From NCBI GenBank assembly GCA_016342385.1, contig JAEINM010000296.1:1-5584 (forward strand): 5,584 nucleotides of DNA. The letters are read 5' to 3'. Origin of the DNA: Spirochaetaceae bacterium. Lineage in GTDB: Bacteria > Spirochaetota > Spirochaetia > DSM-2461. The translations under genes and the position numbers were made by a program. Of this stretch, positions 1-5,436 are shown piece by piece (within the stretch, counting starts at the first letter, position 1; each line of letters begins with the position of its first letter). The notes below the pieces were generated by a model. That model ran no database searches, was not told where the DNA came from, and was given only the letters and a program-made list of their open reading frames with translations.

Positions 1-762
1 TTTACCCGTAAGCAGGTCATAAGCTTCGAGAGGAAGAACTTCTAATGCCCCCCAGTTTCCCGCGAAGAGAATATAGGCTATACCACCGAGAAGGATAAAT
101 ATGGGAGTGCCCATTAATCCACCGAGAATAAGCAGCACAACAAGGGGGAGAGATAAATAGGGTAAAACAGCATAAAAAGAATCGGAGACATCAAAAAACC
201 AAAGAGGTATATCGGGGTTTATGACACTCAATATATTGACTATAGGAGGAATAGACAGAAGAACTCCAAATATCAGTCCCAAAGAGGCGATAAACTGGAT
301 TTTTCTATTCGTCCTGTTCCAGAAGATAAACCTGATTGCCATGACAGAATAACCTATAGGCATAATCACCGTTGCTGCTCTTATGGGAAAAGGTCCGACC
401 ATCTGAACTGGGTCAAAAGCTATGAGAAGCATAGAGAGAGAACTCAAAGCAAAAGCTGTCGCTATTGTTGTTCCCAATATGGAATTCACTGAATCTATCA
501 GTGTTTTCCAGGGCTCTTTAATCTCACCATGAATGATTGTGAGAGACAGATGCGATTTCGATCGGGATGTCAGCATACCCGCCAGGAAGGTCACCCAGAC
601 AACGGCATGAGGAATTAAAGCCGCAGAATCTGACAGCCCTGTTTTCAATACTAACCTGATCACGACTTCAATAGAGGGAAGGAGAATTAAGGCAAACAGA
701 GCAATGGTGGCAATGATATTTTCACTTTTATGAAAGCCATTGAGGATATTGATTTTCTTCAC
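1..762 (-). CDS. TRAP transporter fused small/large membrane subunit (DctQ-DctM type; TatQ-M of a TPAT system), N-terminal 254 residues
   Basis: This is the inner-membrane permease of a TRAP transporter, which moves the solute delivered by the binding protein using an ion gradient. Translating the minus strand from a GTG at 762 gives an open frame of 254 codons that leaves the window in frame. The protein is strongly hydrophobic, with likely membrane segments near residues 15-38, 50-65, 97-116, 128-148, 156-180, 197-216 and 218-236. The first four resemble the DctQ small subunit. From about residue 197 the sequence resembles the start of DctM (LILGGLMGTPIFILLGGIAY, then a NWGALEVLPLEAYDLLTGK-like stretch). 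Q and M are therefore fused, as in T. pallidum. The GTG start overlaps the tatP stop in GTGA (762-759), with only a weak GAG-type ribosome site upstream, which suggests translational coupling. Most of the DctM part lies beyond the edge. The family call is firm; the substrate is unknown. Confidence 0.88.
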   Translation of the reverse strand, partial: MKKINILNGFHKSENIIATIALFALILLPSIEVVIRLVLKTGLSDSAALIPHAVVWVTFLAGMLTSRSKSHLSLTIIHGEIKEPWKTLIDSVNSILGTTIATAFALSSLSMLLIAFDPVQMVGPFPIRAATVIMPIGYSVMAIRFIFWNRTNRKIQFIASLGLIFGVLLSIPPIVNILSVINPDIPLWFFDVSDSFYAVLPYLSLPLVVLLILGGLMGTPIFILLGGIAYILFAGNWGALEVLPLEAYDLLTGK

Positions 763-1763
763 TGAGCATCTCTAAACTGGTTGAGCTTTGTAGAAACCAT
801 ATTAAAAGTTTCCGTAGGTATCAGTTTTCCCGGACCGACAATGGCACTGTATTTTTCATCAAAGAGATTATCCCATTTGGTCTTTTCATTTTCTGTTACA
901 GAATCGACCTGCAGCCCATAATTTATCATGACGTCCAGAGCTTCATCATTCATCTCTTTGGAAAACTGATTAAACTTCGAGTTGGCATTAACAACAGCCC
1001 GTTTCAGATCGGCATGGTATCTGGAGGGGATCCTGTTCCAGGTTCTCTTTGATATAACGATCCCTCCCAGAAGAGGAGAAACCGGCAGCTCATTCATGTG
1101 GGGAGTCAAAGAAAACCACTGATAAGATGCCGCAGCCATGGGCGGAGCATAAAAAGCATCAATCATGCCGCTCTGCAACCCGGAAAGAGTGTCATTAATA
1201 CTTATGGGAATAACATGAAAGTTCAGGCTTTTCCAGGCATCCATCATTTCAGATTCACTGCCGGCCACTCCGATTTTCTGTTTCTGCAGGAGTTCCGGAG
1301 AAGTCGCTGACTCTTTACTGAAAAATCGAACCCATCCGGTGGATGACCACATAAGAACCTCGAATCCTTTTTCAGAAAAACTGTCATTGAATTCCGGCGT
1401 AATATGTTCAAGCATGAAATTAACTTCTTCATCATTTTCCAGCAGAAAGGGAAGACTGAGGACAAATGTCTCAGGGACAATAACATTCATCCCGATGGCC
1501 GTCAGAACAGCCATATCGAGTTGACCGATTCTCATTTTCTGAATCATATTATCTTCACTGCCGGCAATTCCCCCGGAATAAAGTTTAATATTGACCTGGC
1601 CATTTGTAATGCTTTTCCAGTCATTGGCCAGCTGCTTAAGAGCCAGATCCCAATCTGACCCTGCTGGAACAACACTTCCGAGCTTTATAGTTAATGAGGT
1701 TAATGGACTAACCACCATAATCATTAATGTGCATATAAAAAATATATATCTAAAATACTTCAT
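759..1763 (-). CDS. tatP: TRAP transporter periplasmic solute-binding protein, DctP/TatP family
   Basis: This is the extracytoplasmic receptor that captures the solute and passes it to the fused QM permease. The start chosen is the ATG at 1763 (334 residues), because GAGGAGG at 1776-1770 sits six bases before it; an upstream in-frame ATG at 1778 overlaps that ribosome site and is unlikely. Residues 1-24 form an Sec-type signal peptide (MKYFRYIFFICTLMIMVV core) without a clear lipobox. The mature part carries DctP landmarks: IKLGSVVPAGSDWDLALKQL (26-45), TNGQVNIKLYSGGIAGSE (53-70), a RIGQLDMAVLT-like segment (78-88), LSLPFL (102-107) and a LQSGMIDAFYAPP segment (196-208). Where most relatives have KIRVP with the carboxylate-binding arginine, this one reads KIGVA (Gly165). 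The gene overlaps tatT by 14 bp and the QM gene by 4 bp. Family assignment is strong and ligand unknown. 'tat' here means TPR-associated TRAP, not twin-arginine translocation. Confidence 0.92.
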   Translation of the reverse strand: MKYFRYIFFICTLMIMVVSPLTSLTIKLGSVVPAGSDWDLALKQLANDWKSITNGQVNIKLYSGGIAGSEDNMIQKMRIGQLDMAVLTAIGMNVIVPETFVLSLPFLLENDEEVNFMLEHITPEFNDSFSEKGFEVLMWSSTGWVRFFSKESATSPELLQKQKIGVAGSESEMMDAWKSLNFHVIPISINDTLSGLQSGMIDAFYAPPMAAASYQWFSLTPHMNELPVSPLLGGIVISKRTWNRIPSRYHADLKRAVVNANSKFNQFSKEMNDEALDVMINYGLQVDSVTENEKTKWDNLFDEKYSAIVGPGKLIPTETFNMVSTKLNQFRDAQ

Positions 1764-2799
1764 CAAAATCCTCCTCATCGAAGTCCAGTAAAAAAAAGTC
1801 TGATTTATGATCGAGCAGCCATTGCGCTTTATCTCTGTAAATTATACCTGCCAGTTTCATTTCAGGAAATAGCTCAGGGTCGATTTCCAAGGCAGTATTC
1901 AATAATCTTTCAAATTCTTCATAATCCTGTTCATTAACTGAAACTGTTGAGGCCAGAGATATATAAGGGGACGCGGAAATTCCGCCGGAAATCTCCACAG
2001 ATCTTGCAAAGTGATACCGGGCTTTCTCGAAACCGCCACTCAAATTCAAAGAACTGTAATAATTATTAGTGAATCTCCTGGTAGCGGACTCTGCTCCTTC
2101 AATTGACTTATACATAAGTGCGTCCGGTAGTGAACTGTTTATAAGAATCAGCAGATCGTGAATCGCACCTTTATTGTAGGTCTCATCCAGCTCAAGAGCC
2201 TTGTATATAAACGCCACAGGCTTGTAGATATTCGGTCCAAGATTAAAGTCAAAAGGATCGGTAGAAAATTCTCCCATCATACCCGATGCGGCCCAGTACA
2301 AAGCGGAGATATCTTCTGCATCCATCTCCTCCAGAGCCTCGTCGATTAAACCGAGATCCAGTTTTTCTCTAAAATTTTCATGTTTTAATTCCAATGCCTG
2401 AAGAACATATTCCGTACCTCTTTTATACATTTTCTTAGAGCGCTGAAGCTGAGAATCCTGCTCCATAAACTGCTCATCAGAAAGCATATCGGCCGGGGTC
2501 TGTATAAAAATATTTGAATACATAATAAAAGTGCTTCCTGTGGCCAGCAGCAGATCAGAATCCTCGGGATTCCTGCTAACGAGCATTTCATACATCTTAA
2601 GTATGAAGGGCAGAGCATCTTTTATCAGTTGAGGATCATCATCCCCTGTAAAGAGCTCGCTACTGCCCTCTCCAGCCATAACATCGGAAATCATATTGAT
2701 TCCAGCCTTCTCAATAGTGCTGCAGCTGCTCAAAAGGAGAAGTATAATCAGTGAAAATAGTATTATTACTTTTTTATTCATACTAATATCATTACACAT
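1750..2799 (-). CDS. tatT: TatT-family TPR lipoprotein, TRAP transporter T-component
   Basis: This is a helical TPR-like lipoprotein that, in the T. pallidum TPAT system (Tp0956), assembles with the TRAP binding protein in the periplasm and may help present the ligand. The N-terminus is a lipoprotein signal: KK, a hydrophobic core and the lipobox LSSC with Cys26 as the lipidated residue. The family signature GDDDPQLIKDALPFILKMYE spans residues 52-71, followed by helical repeats including LYWAASG (167-173), a KALELDE segment (200-206) and a C-terminal LLNTALEIDPELF segment (299-311). The tail is very acidic (DFDEEDFDEVF), and its Glu-Glu codons also form the ribosome site of tatP. It is first in the operon, which fits the TPAT order. 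The start is uncertain: ATG at 2799 has only a distant GAAAG, while an in-frame ATG at 2781 would give a more typical 19-residue lipoprotein signal but has no visible ribosome site. Confidence 0.92.
   Translation of the reverse strand: MCNDISMNKKVIILFSLIILLLLSSCSTIEKAGINMISDVMAGEGSSELFTGDDDPQLIKDALPFILKMYEMLVSRNPEDSDLLLATGSTFIMYSNIFIQTPADMLSDEQFMEQDSQLQRSKKMYKRGTEYVLQALELKHENFREKLDLGLIDEALEEMDAEDISALYWAASGMMGEFSTDPFDFNLGPNIYKPVAFIYKALELDETYNKGAIHDLLILINSSLPDALMYKSIEGAESATRRFTNNYYSSLNLSGGFEKARYHFARSVEISGGISASPYISLASTVSVNEQDYEEFERLLNTALEIDPELFPEMKLAGIIYRDKAQWLLDHKSDFFLLDFDEEDFDEVF
1770..1776 (-). promoter_or_regulatory. Shine-Dalgarno site of tatP, inside tatT
   Basis: Read on the minus strand this is GAGGAGG, a near-ideal ribosome site six bases before the ATG at 1763. 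It lies within the last codons of tatT (Asp-Glu-Glu-Asp), so ribosomes ending tatT pass straight over it. It decides the tatP start in favour of 1763 over the ATG at 1778. Confidence 0.85.
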
Positions 2800-2834
2800 G
2801 GATTATTAACTTTCAAGAAATTGTAAAATCTTAA
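2800..2834. promoter_or_regulatory. Short divergent intergenic region between tatT and the 90-aa gene
   Basis: These 35 AT-rich bases must hold, or be overlapped by, the promoters of both the TPAT operon and the small plus-strand gene. On the plus strand TAAAAT (2824-2829) could be a -10 box, which would place the transcript start within a few bases of the start codon, but no good -35 accompanies it. On the minus strand TTTACA (2827-2822) or TTGAAA (2816-2811) could be -35 boxes, without a convincing -10 at the right distance. No operator-like palindrome is visible. The location is certain by context; the individual boxes are weak guesses. Confidence 0.3.
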
Positions 2835-2837
2835 GTG

Positions 2838-3110
2838 ATGAATATACTTTTCTTTATGGGGATTGATGAAAAAAGTGATCGTCTTAGCGAACTGGAAGAC
2901 CTTTTAAAAAGGAAAAAACACAATGGGAATCAGATTTGCTGGATAAAATATAACCCCGAATCAGATATGAATTACGACGTTGTAGATGCAGAAGAAGATA
3001 TTCGATGGATGATTTTTGAGATGAAAAGACTGCGGAATGAAAATAGAGAGCTTAAGGAATTTGCTGAAACACTGCGGGATCAGATGACAGAAGAGTTAAA
3101 AGGCAGGTAA
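2838..3110 (+). CDS. Hypothetical small cytoplasmic protein with C-terminal coiled coil
   Basis: I do not recognise this protein. It is 90 residues from the ATG at 2838; a GTG directly before it (2835) would add one residue, and neither has a clear ribosome site. There is no signal peptide or membrane segment. The N-terminal half starts with a hydrophobic strand-like MNILFFMGID, then a charged helix (SELEDLLKRKKH) and a NQICWIKYNPESDMNYDVVD segment. From about residue 51 the sequence is a charged amphipathic helix (EEDIRWMIFEMKRLRNENRE, then KEFAETLRDQMTEELKGR), a likely coiled coil, suggesting a dimeric or partner-binding protein. It is divergent from tatT and convergent with malQ, 4 bp between stop codons. 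It is judged real because it fills the gap between two firm genes, opposes no larger open frame and looks like a folded protein. No function is assigned. Confidence 0.7.
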   Translation: MNILFFMGIDEKSDRLSELEDLLKRKKHNGNQICWIKYNPESDMNYDVVDAEEDIRWMIFEMKRLRNENRELKEFAETLRDQMTEELKGR

Positions 3111-3123
3111 AATTTCACCTGCC
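3102..3123. terminator. Shared hairpin at the convergent ends of the 90-aa gene and malQ
   Basis: GGCAGGT (3102-3108) pairs with ACCTGCC (3117-3123), giving a 7-bp stem with an 8-base loop. On the minus strand the stem is followed immediately by TTTT, so it looks like an intrinsic terminator for malQ. In the plus direction no T-run follows, so activity there is less certain. Each arm consists of the last two codons plus the first stop base of one of the two genes. Confidence 0.6.
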
Positions 3124-4668
3124 GTATAACTGAGTCCATTTCAAAATTCGCTCTGTCAACTCACTATTAATCATATCCCCGGTGTAACGCCAGGTCCAGT
3201 TTCCACCGAGCGTAGAGGGAATATTCATCCTTGCACTGTCGTCGAGCTCGAGGAAATCCTGCATGGGGATGATACAGTAGGATGAAACAGAAGAGAGTGC
3301 CATTCTGATAAACTCCCAGACCAGATCATCTCCGGTATATCCCGTATATTCTCTTATATAATCCATTTCCTCATGGCTACAGCTATTGAGCCATCCTTTC
3401 ATCGTAGAATTATCATGAGTACCCGTATATACAACAGAATTGGGGATATAGTTGTGAGGCAGAAAGATATTAGCCGGATCCAGACCGGAATCGCCTTCTG
3501 CTTCATCAAAGGCGAACTGGAGGATTCTCATTCCGGGGAATTTAAAAGTGTCTCTTAAATCATAGACCTCTTCTGTAATATATCCGAGATCTTCTGCCAG
3601 AATGGGAAGAGAACCGAGAATTTTCTGAACTTGAGTAAAGAGTTTTTTTCCCGCCGCCTTAACCCACCGGCCATCGACAGCAGTTGTATTTCCGGCGGGA
3701 ACCTGCCAGAATGCTTCAAAACCCCGAAAATGATCAACTCTAATGATATCAACCAGCTTTAATGTTCCCCTGATTCTTTCTATCCACCATTTAAAATTAT
3801 TTTTTTCCATGGCTTTCCAGTCATAGAGGGGGTTTCCCCACAACTGCCCTGTTTCACTGAAGTAGTCAGGAGGAACTCCAGCAACAGATGAAGGAGATCC
3901 ATCTTTATGGAGAAGAAACAGCTCCCTGTTTGACCAGACATCACAACTGTCTGCAGCGACAAAGATAGGAATATCACCTATGATCTGAATGCCCTTATCA
4001 TTGGCATATTTTTTAATCTTGAGCCATTGCTGAAAAAAGAAAAACTGGAGGATTCTGTTTATTTCAATAGGTAAATGAAGTTTCTCGCTCCACTTCTTTA
4101 GGGCTTTAGGTTCCTTTAAGGCTATATCTTTGTCCCAGTAATTACTCCACATCGCCCCATCAACACCTTCATTTCTGGCTTTCTCGTCAAAATGCTCTTT
4201 CACAGCCATAAAAATTGAATATTCATCAAGCCAGTGAGCCTCTTCCCTGCAGAAATGCTTAAAATCCCGGTCATTTCCGGATCTTTTTTGAAATTCAATG
4301 GCCGCTTTATTAAGCAGATTCTTTTTCCAGGGAATGAATTTTCCAAAATCTATTTTTGACTGATCAAAAACCGGTTCATCCTTAAGATCAGTCTTATTTA
4401 AATATCCCTGTTCAATTAATATTTCGGGGCTGATTATAAAAGGATTTCCCCCATGAGTGGAAAAAGAGGCATAAGGTGAATCTCCGTATCCCGTAGGACC
4501 AAGGGGTAAAACCTGCCACAGGGTCTGTCCCGAATTTTTAAGAAAATCTATAAATTCAAAAGCCTCTTTTCCAAGATCTCCAATTCCGTGTTTACCCGGC
4601 AACGAAGTGGGATGGAGCAAAATCCCGCTTTTTCTCTGTAAATCATAATCGTTTTTTATCTTATTCAT
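3115..4668 (-). CDS. malQ: 4-alpha-glucanotransferase (amylomaltase, GH77)
   Basis: This cytoplasmic enzyme transfers 4-alpha-glucan segments between maltodextrins, releasing glucose and making longer chains for phosphorylase in maltodextrin or glycogen use. At 517 residues it matches the usual length of the bacterial short-form family. Landmarks: the N-terminal SGILLHPTSLPGKHGIGDLG (14-33), a PLGPTGYGDSPYASFS segment (55-70), GDIPIFVAADSCDVW (231-245), the flexible-loop region with VPPDYFSETGQLWGNPLYDW (265-284), and the catalytic residues Asp312 in IRVDHFRG (nucleophile), Glu359 in LAEDLG (acid/base) and Asp419 in GTHDN (transition-state stabiliser). Spacing agrees with the known amylomaltase triad. 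All catalytic residues are intact. The ATG at 4668 has only AGGG right against it, and the best promoter would start the transcript at or near this codon, so the mRNA may be leaderless. A LacI-type palindrome just upstream implies sugar-responsive control. Confidence 0.97.
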   Translation of the reverse strand: MNKIKNDYDLQRKSGILLHPTSLPGKHGIGDLGKEAFEFIDFLKNSGQTLWQVLPLGPTGYGDSPYASFSTHGGNPFIISPEILIEQGYLNKTDLKDEPVFDQSKIDFGKFIPWKKNLLNKAAIEFQKRSGNDRDFKHFCREEAHWLDEYSIFMAVKEHFDEKARNEGVDGAMWSNYWDKDIALKEPKALKKWSEKLHLPIEINRILQFFFFQQWLKIKKYANDKGIQIIGDIPIFVAADSCDVWSNRELFLLHKDGSPSSVAGVPPDYFSETGQLWGNPLYDWKAMEKNNFKWWIERIRGTLKLVDIIRVDHFRGFEAFWQVPAGNTTAVDGRWVKAAGKKLFTQVQKILGSLPILAEDLGYITEEVYDLRDTFKFPGMRILQFAFDEAEGDSGLDPANIFLPHNYIPNSVVYTGTHDNSTMKGWLNSCSHEEMDYIREYTGYTGDDLVWEFIRMALSSVSSYCIIPMQDFLELDDSARMNIPSTLGGNWTWRYTGDMINSELTERILKWTQLYGR

Positions 4669-4673
4669 GCCCT

Positions 4674-4702
4674 ATAATAGACTTCTTTTTCCCAACGTGC
4701 AA
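4674..4702 (-). promoter_or_regulatory. malQ: Candidate malQ promoter
   Basis: Reading the minus strand, TTGCAC (4702-4697) is followed by a 17-base spacer and TATTAT (4679-4674), a 5/6 match to the -10 consensus at ideal spacing. The -35 is weak (3/6) and is one arm of the 16-bp operator, so repressor binding would block the polymerase. The predicted transcript start falls about at 4667, on the malQ start codon. Confidence 0.5.
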
Positions 4703-4712
4703 CCGGTTGCAC
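4697..4712. promoter_or_regulatory. LacI/GalR-family type operator palindrome
   Basis: GTGCAACCGGTTGCAC is a perfect 16-bp inverted repeat with a central CG, the form typical of LacI/GalR-family operators such as those used by maltose, sucrose and catabolite regulators. It lies 28 bp upstream of malQ and 78 bp upstream of the divergent 203-aa gene. No regulator gene lies within the window. Family assignment rests on palindrome form and the adjacent sugar gene, so the exact regulator is unknown. Confidence 0.75.
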
Positions 4713-4734
4713 AAAAGATTTAAAAATTTATAGT
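4707..4734 (+). promoter_or_regulatory. Candidate promoter of the 203-aa membrane protein gene
   Basis: TTGCAC (4707-4712), the right arm of the operator, is followed after 16 bases by TATAGT (4729-4734), a 5/6 -10 match. It would give a transcript start near 4741 and a leader of about 50 bases. The surroundings are very AT-rich, and other -10-like strings exist (for example around 4742-4749), so this is a candidate rather than a firm call. Confidence 0.45.
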
Positions 4735-4777
4735 TCATTTTATATAAAATTGAATCATAATAAGAATAGGAAAAATG

Positions 4778-4785
4778 AAAGGTGG
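4778..4785 (+). promoter_or_regulatory. Shine-Dalgarno site of the 203-aa gene
   Basis: AAAGGTGG ends five bases before the ATG at 4791. It supports that start for the 203-residue frame and argues against the overlapping frame that begins at 4775. Confidence 0.8.
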
Positions 4786-4790
4786 AATAA

Positions 4791-5402
4791 ATGATCGATT
4801 ATACAGCAAAAGAAGAAGAGAAAAAGGGGACTGGCTGTCTAAAAGTCTTTCTGATTATCCTGCTGATATTGGTTGCTATTGGCGGTTCAATATATTTATT
4901 TCTCCCAAAAATAATCTCAAGCACCCTATCGGGTGGTACCGCCTCTGTTTTCCTCCCCGAAGGAATCCGCAGGGGAACAGAAGATTTTCAAATTTTATTA
5001 AAAGAAAATATTTCTCAATTGGAAAAAGTCGGAATAAGTACAGAAGAGGCCTCGCAGATAATATCGTCACTGGAATATGAGACCATAGAGACTATATTTG
5101 AGGAGGTTGAAATGAATCCACCCTCCAATACTTCCCAGTTGATCGATATGGTATCGGAACATGTAGACCTCTCGACTGTAGATATAAAAAAAATAAAAGA
5201 CGAGTATTATTCCGAGCTATCAACGGAAGATATTCAGAACATGATCAGCCGGACCAGGGACAACCCTCTGATGATGAAATCGGGATTTAGACTAGCAAAA
5301 GAAACTATCCTGAATGTATTATCGAATGAGGAAAATTTTCAGGACATAGAAGAGATTGAAAAATCATCATCGGGAAGCAGTACAACCAAAAAGAAAAAAT
5401 AA
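4791..5402 (+). CDS. Hypothetical single-pass membrane protein with repeated helix motif
   Basis: I do not recognise this 203-residue protein. It has a short charged N-terminus (residues 1-17, rich in Lys and Glu), one strong membrane segment (about 18-38, KVFLIILLILVAIGGSIYLF) and a mainly helical, acidic C-terminal domain that, given the positive residues before the segment, could face either side. It has no lipobox or clear cleavage site. Three short related units occur in the soluble part: ISTEEASQII (82-91), LSTVDIKKIK (127-136) and LSTEDIQNMI (143-152), each looking like a Ser/Thr-capped helix start. The last 12 residues are low complexity (SSSGSSTTKKKK). A good ribosome site precedes the ATG. 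It shares the operator region with malQ in divergent orientation, suggesting shared control, but nothing in the protein itself points to sugar metabolism. It ends six bases before a GC-rich hairpin. Confidence 0.85.
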   Translation: MIDYTAKEEEKKGTGCLKVFLIILLILVAIGGSIYLFLPKIISSTLSGGTASVFLPEGIRRGTEDFQILLKENISQLEKVGISTEEASQIISSLEYETIETIFEEVEMNPPSNTSQLIDMVSEHVDLSTVDIKKIKDEYYSELSTEDIQNMISRTRDNPLMMKSGFRLAKETILNVLSNEENFQDIEEIEKSSSGSSTTKKKK

Positions 5403-5408
5403 CCTGTC

Positions 5409-5430
5409 GGGGCGGTTCGCGACCCGCCCC
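5409..5430. terminator. GC-rich hairpin between convergent genes (terminator or REP-like element)
   Basis: GGGGCGG (5409-5415) pairs with CCGCCCC (5424-5430) around an 8-base loop that contains the small palindrome TCGCGA. It lies between the stop of the 203-aa gene and the stop of the LiaF-like gene, where a two-way terminator is expected. T-runs are poor: TATATAT follows on the plus strand, and TTATTTTTTC comes eight bases after the stem on the minus strand. The block is far more GC-rich than its surroundings and resembles dispersed GGGGCGG...CCGCCCC palindromes known from many bacteria, so it may instead be a repetitive element serving as terminator. Confidence 0.6.
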
Positions 5431-5436
5431 TATATA

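Noticed and set aside
1764..1778. Upstream ATG at 1778 as the start of tatP
   Set aside because: It overlaps the GAGGAGG ribosome site that serves the ATG at 1763 and has no ribosome site of its own; the later start also gives a normal signal peptide.
1098..1791. Several plus-strand open frames across tatP (from 1098, 1339, 1404 and 1591)
   Set aside because: They lie antisense to a well-supported gene, have low-complexity or atypical protein sequence and no ribosome sites.
1790..1797. Run of eight A (T on the coding strand) near the end of tatT, as a possible phase-variation or slippage site
   Set aside because: Slippage would change only the last few residues after the folded part of TatT; eight bases is modest for an AT-rich genome, and no switching logic is apparent.
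2385..2618. Second minus-strand frame inside tatT
   Set aside because: It is out of frame within a gene with clear family signatures and reads as a composition artefact rich in Cys and Leu.
3373..3977. Short open frames inside malQ on both strands
   Set aside because: They overlap the catalytic core of malQ in other frames and resemble no protein family.
4775..5080. A 101-codon plus-strand frame starting just before the 203-aa gene
   Set aside because: The ribosome site AAAGGTGG falls inside it and is spaced for the ATG at 4791; the product is rich in Arg/Lys/Asn and lacks the coherent membrane segment seen in the 203-aa frame.
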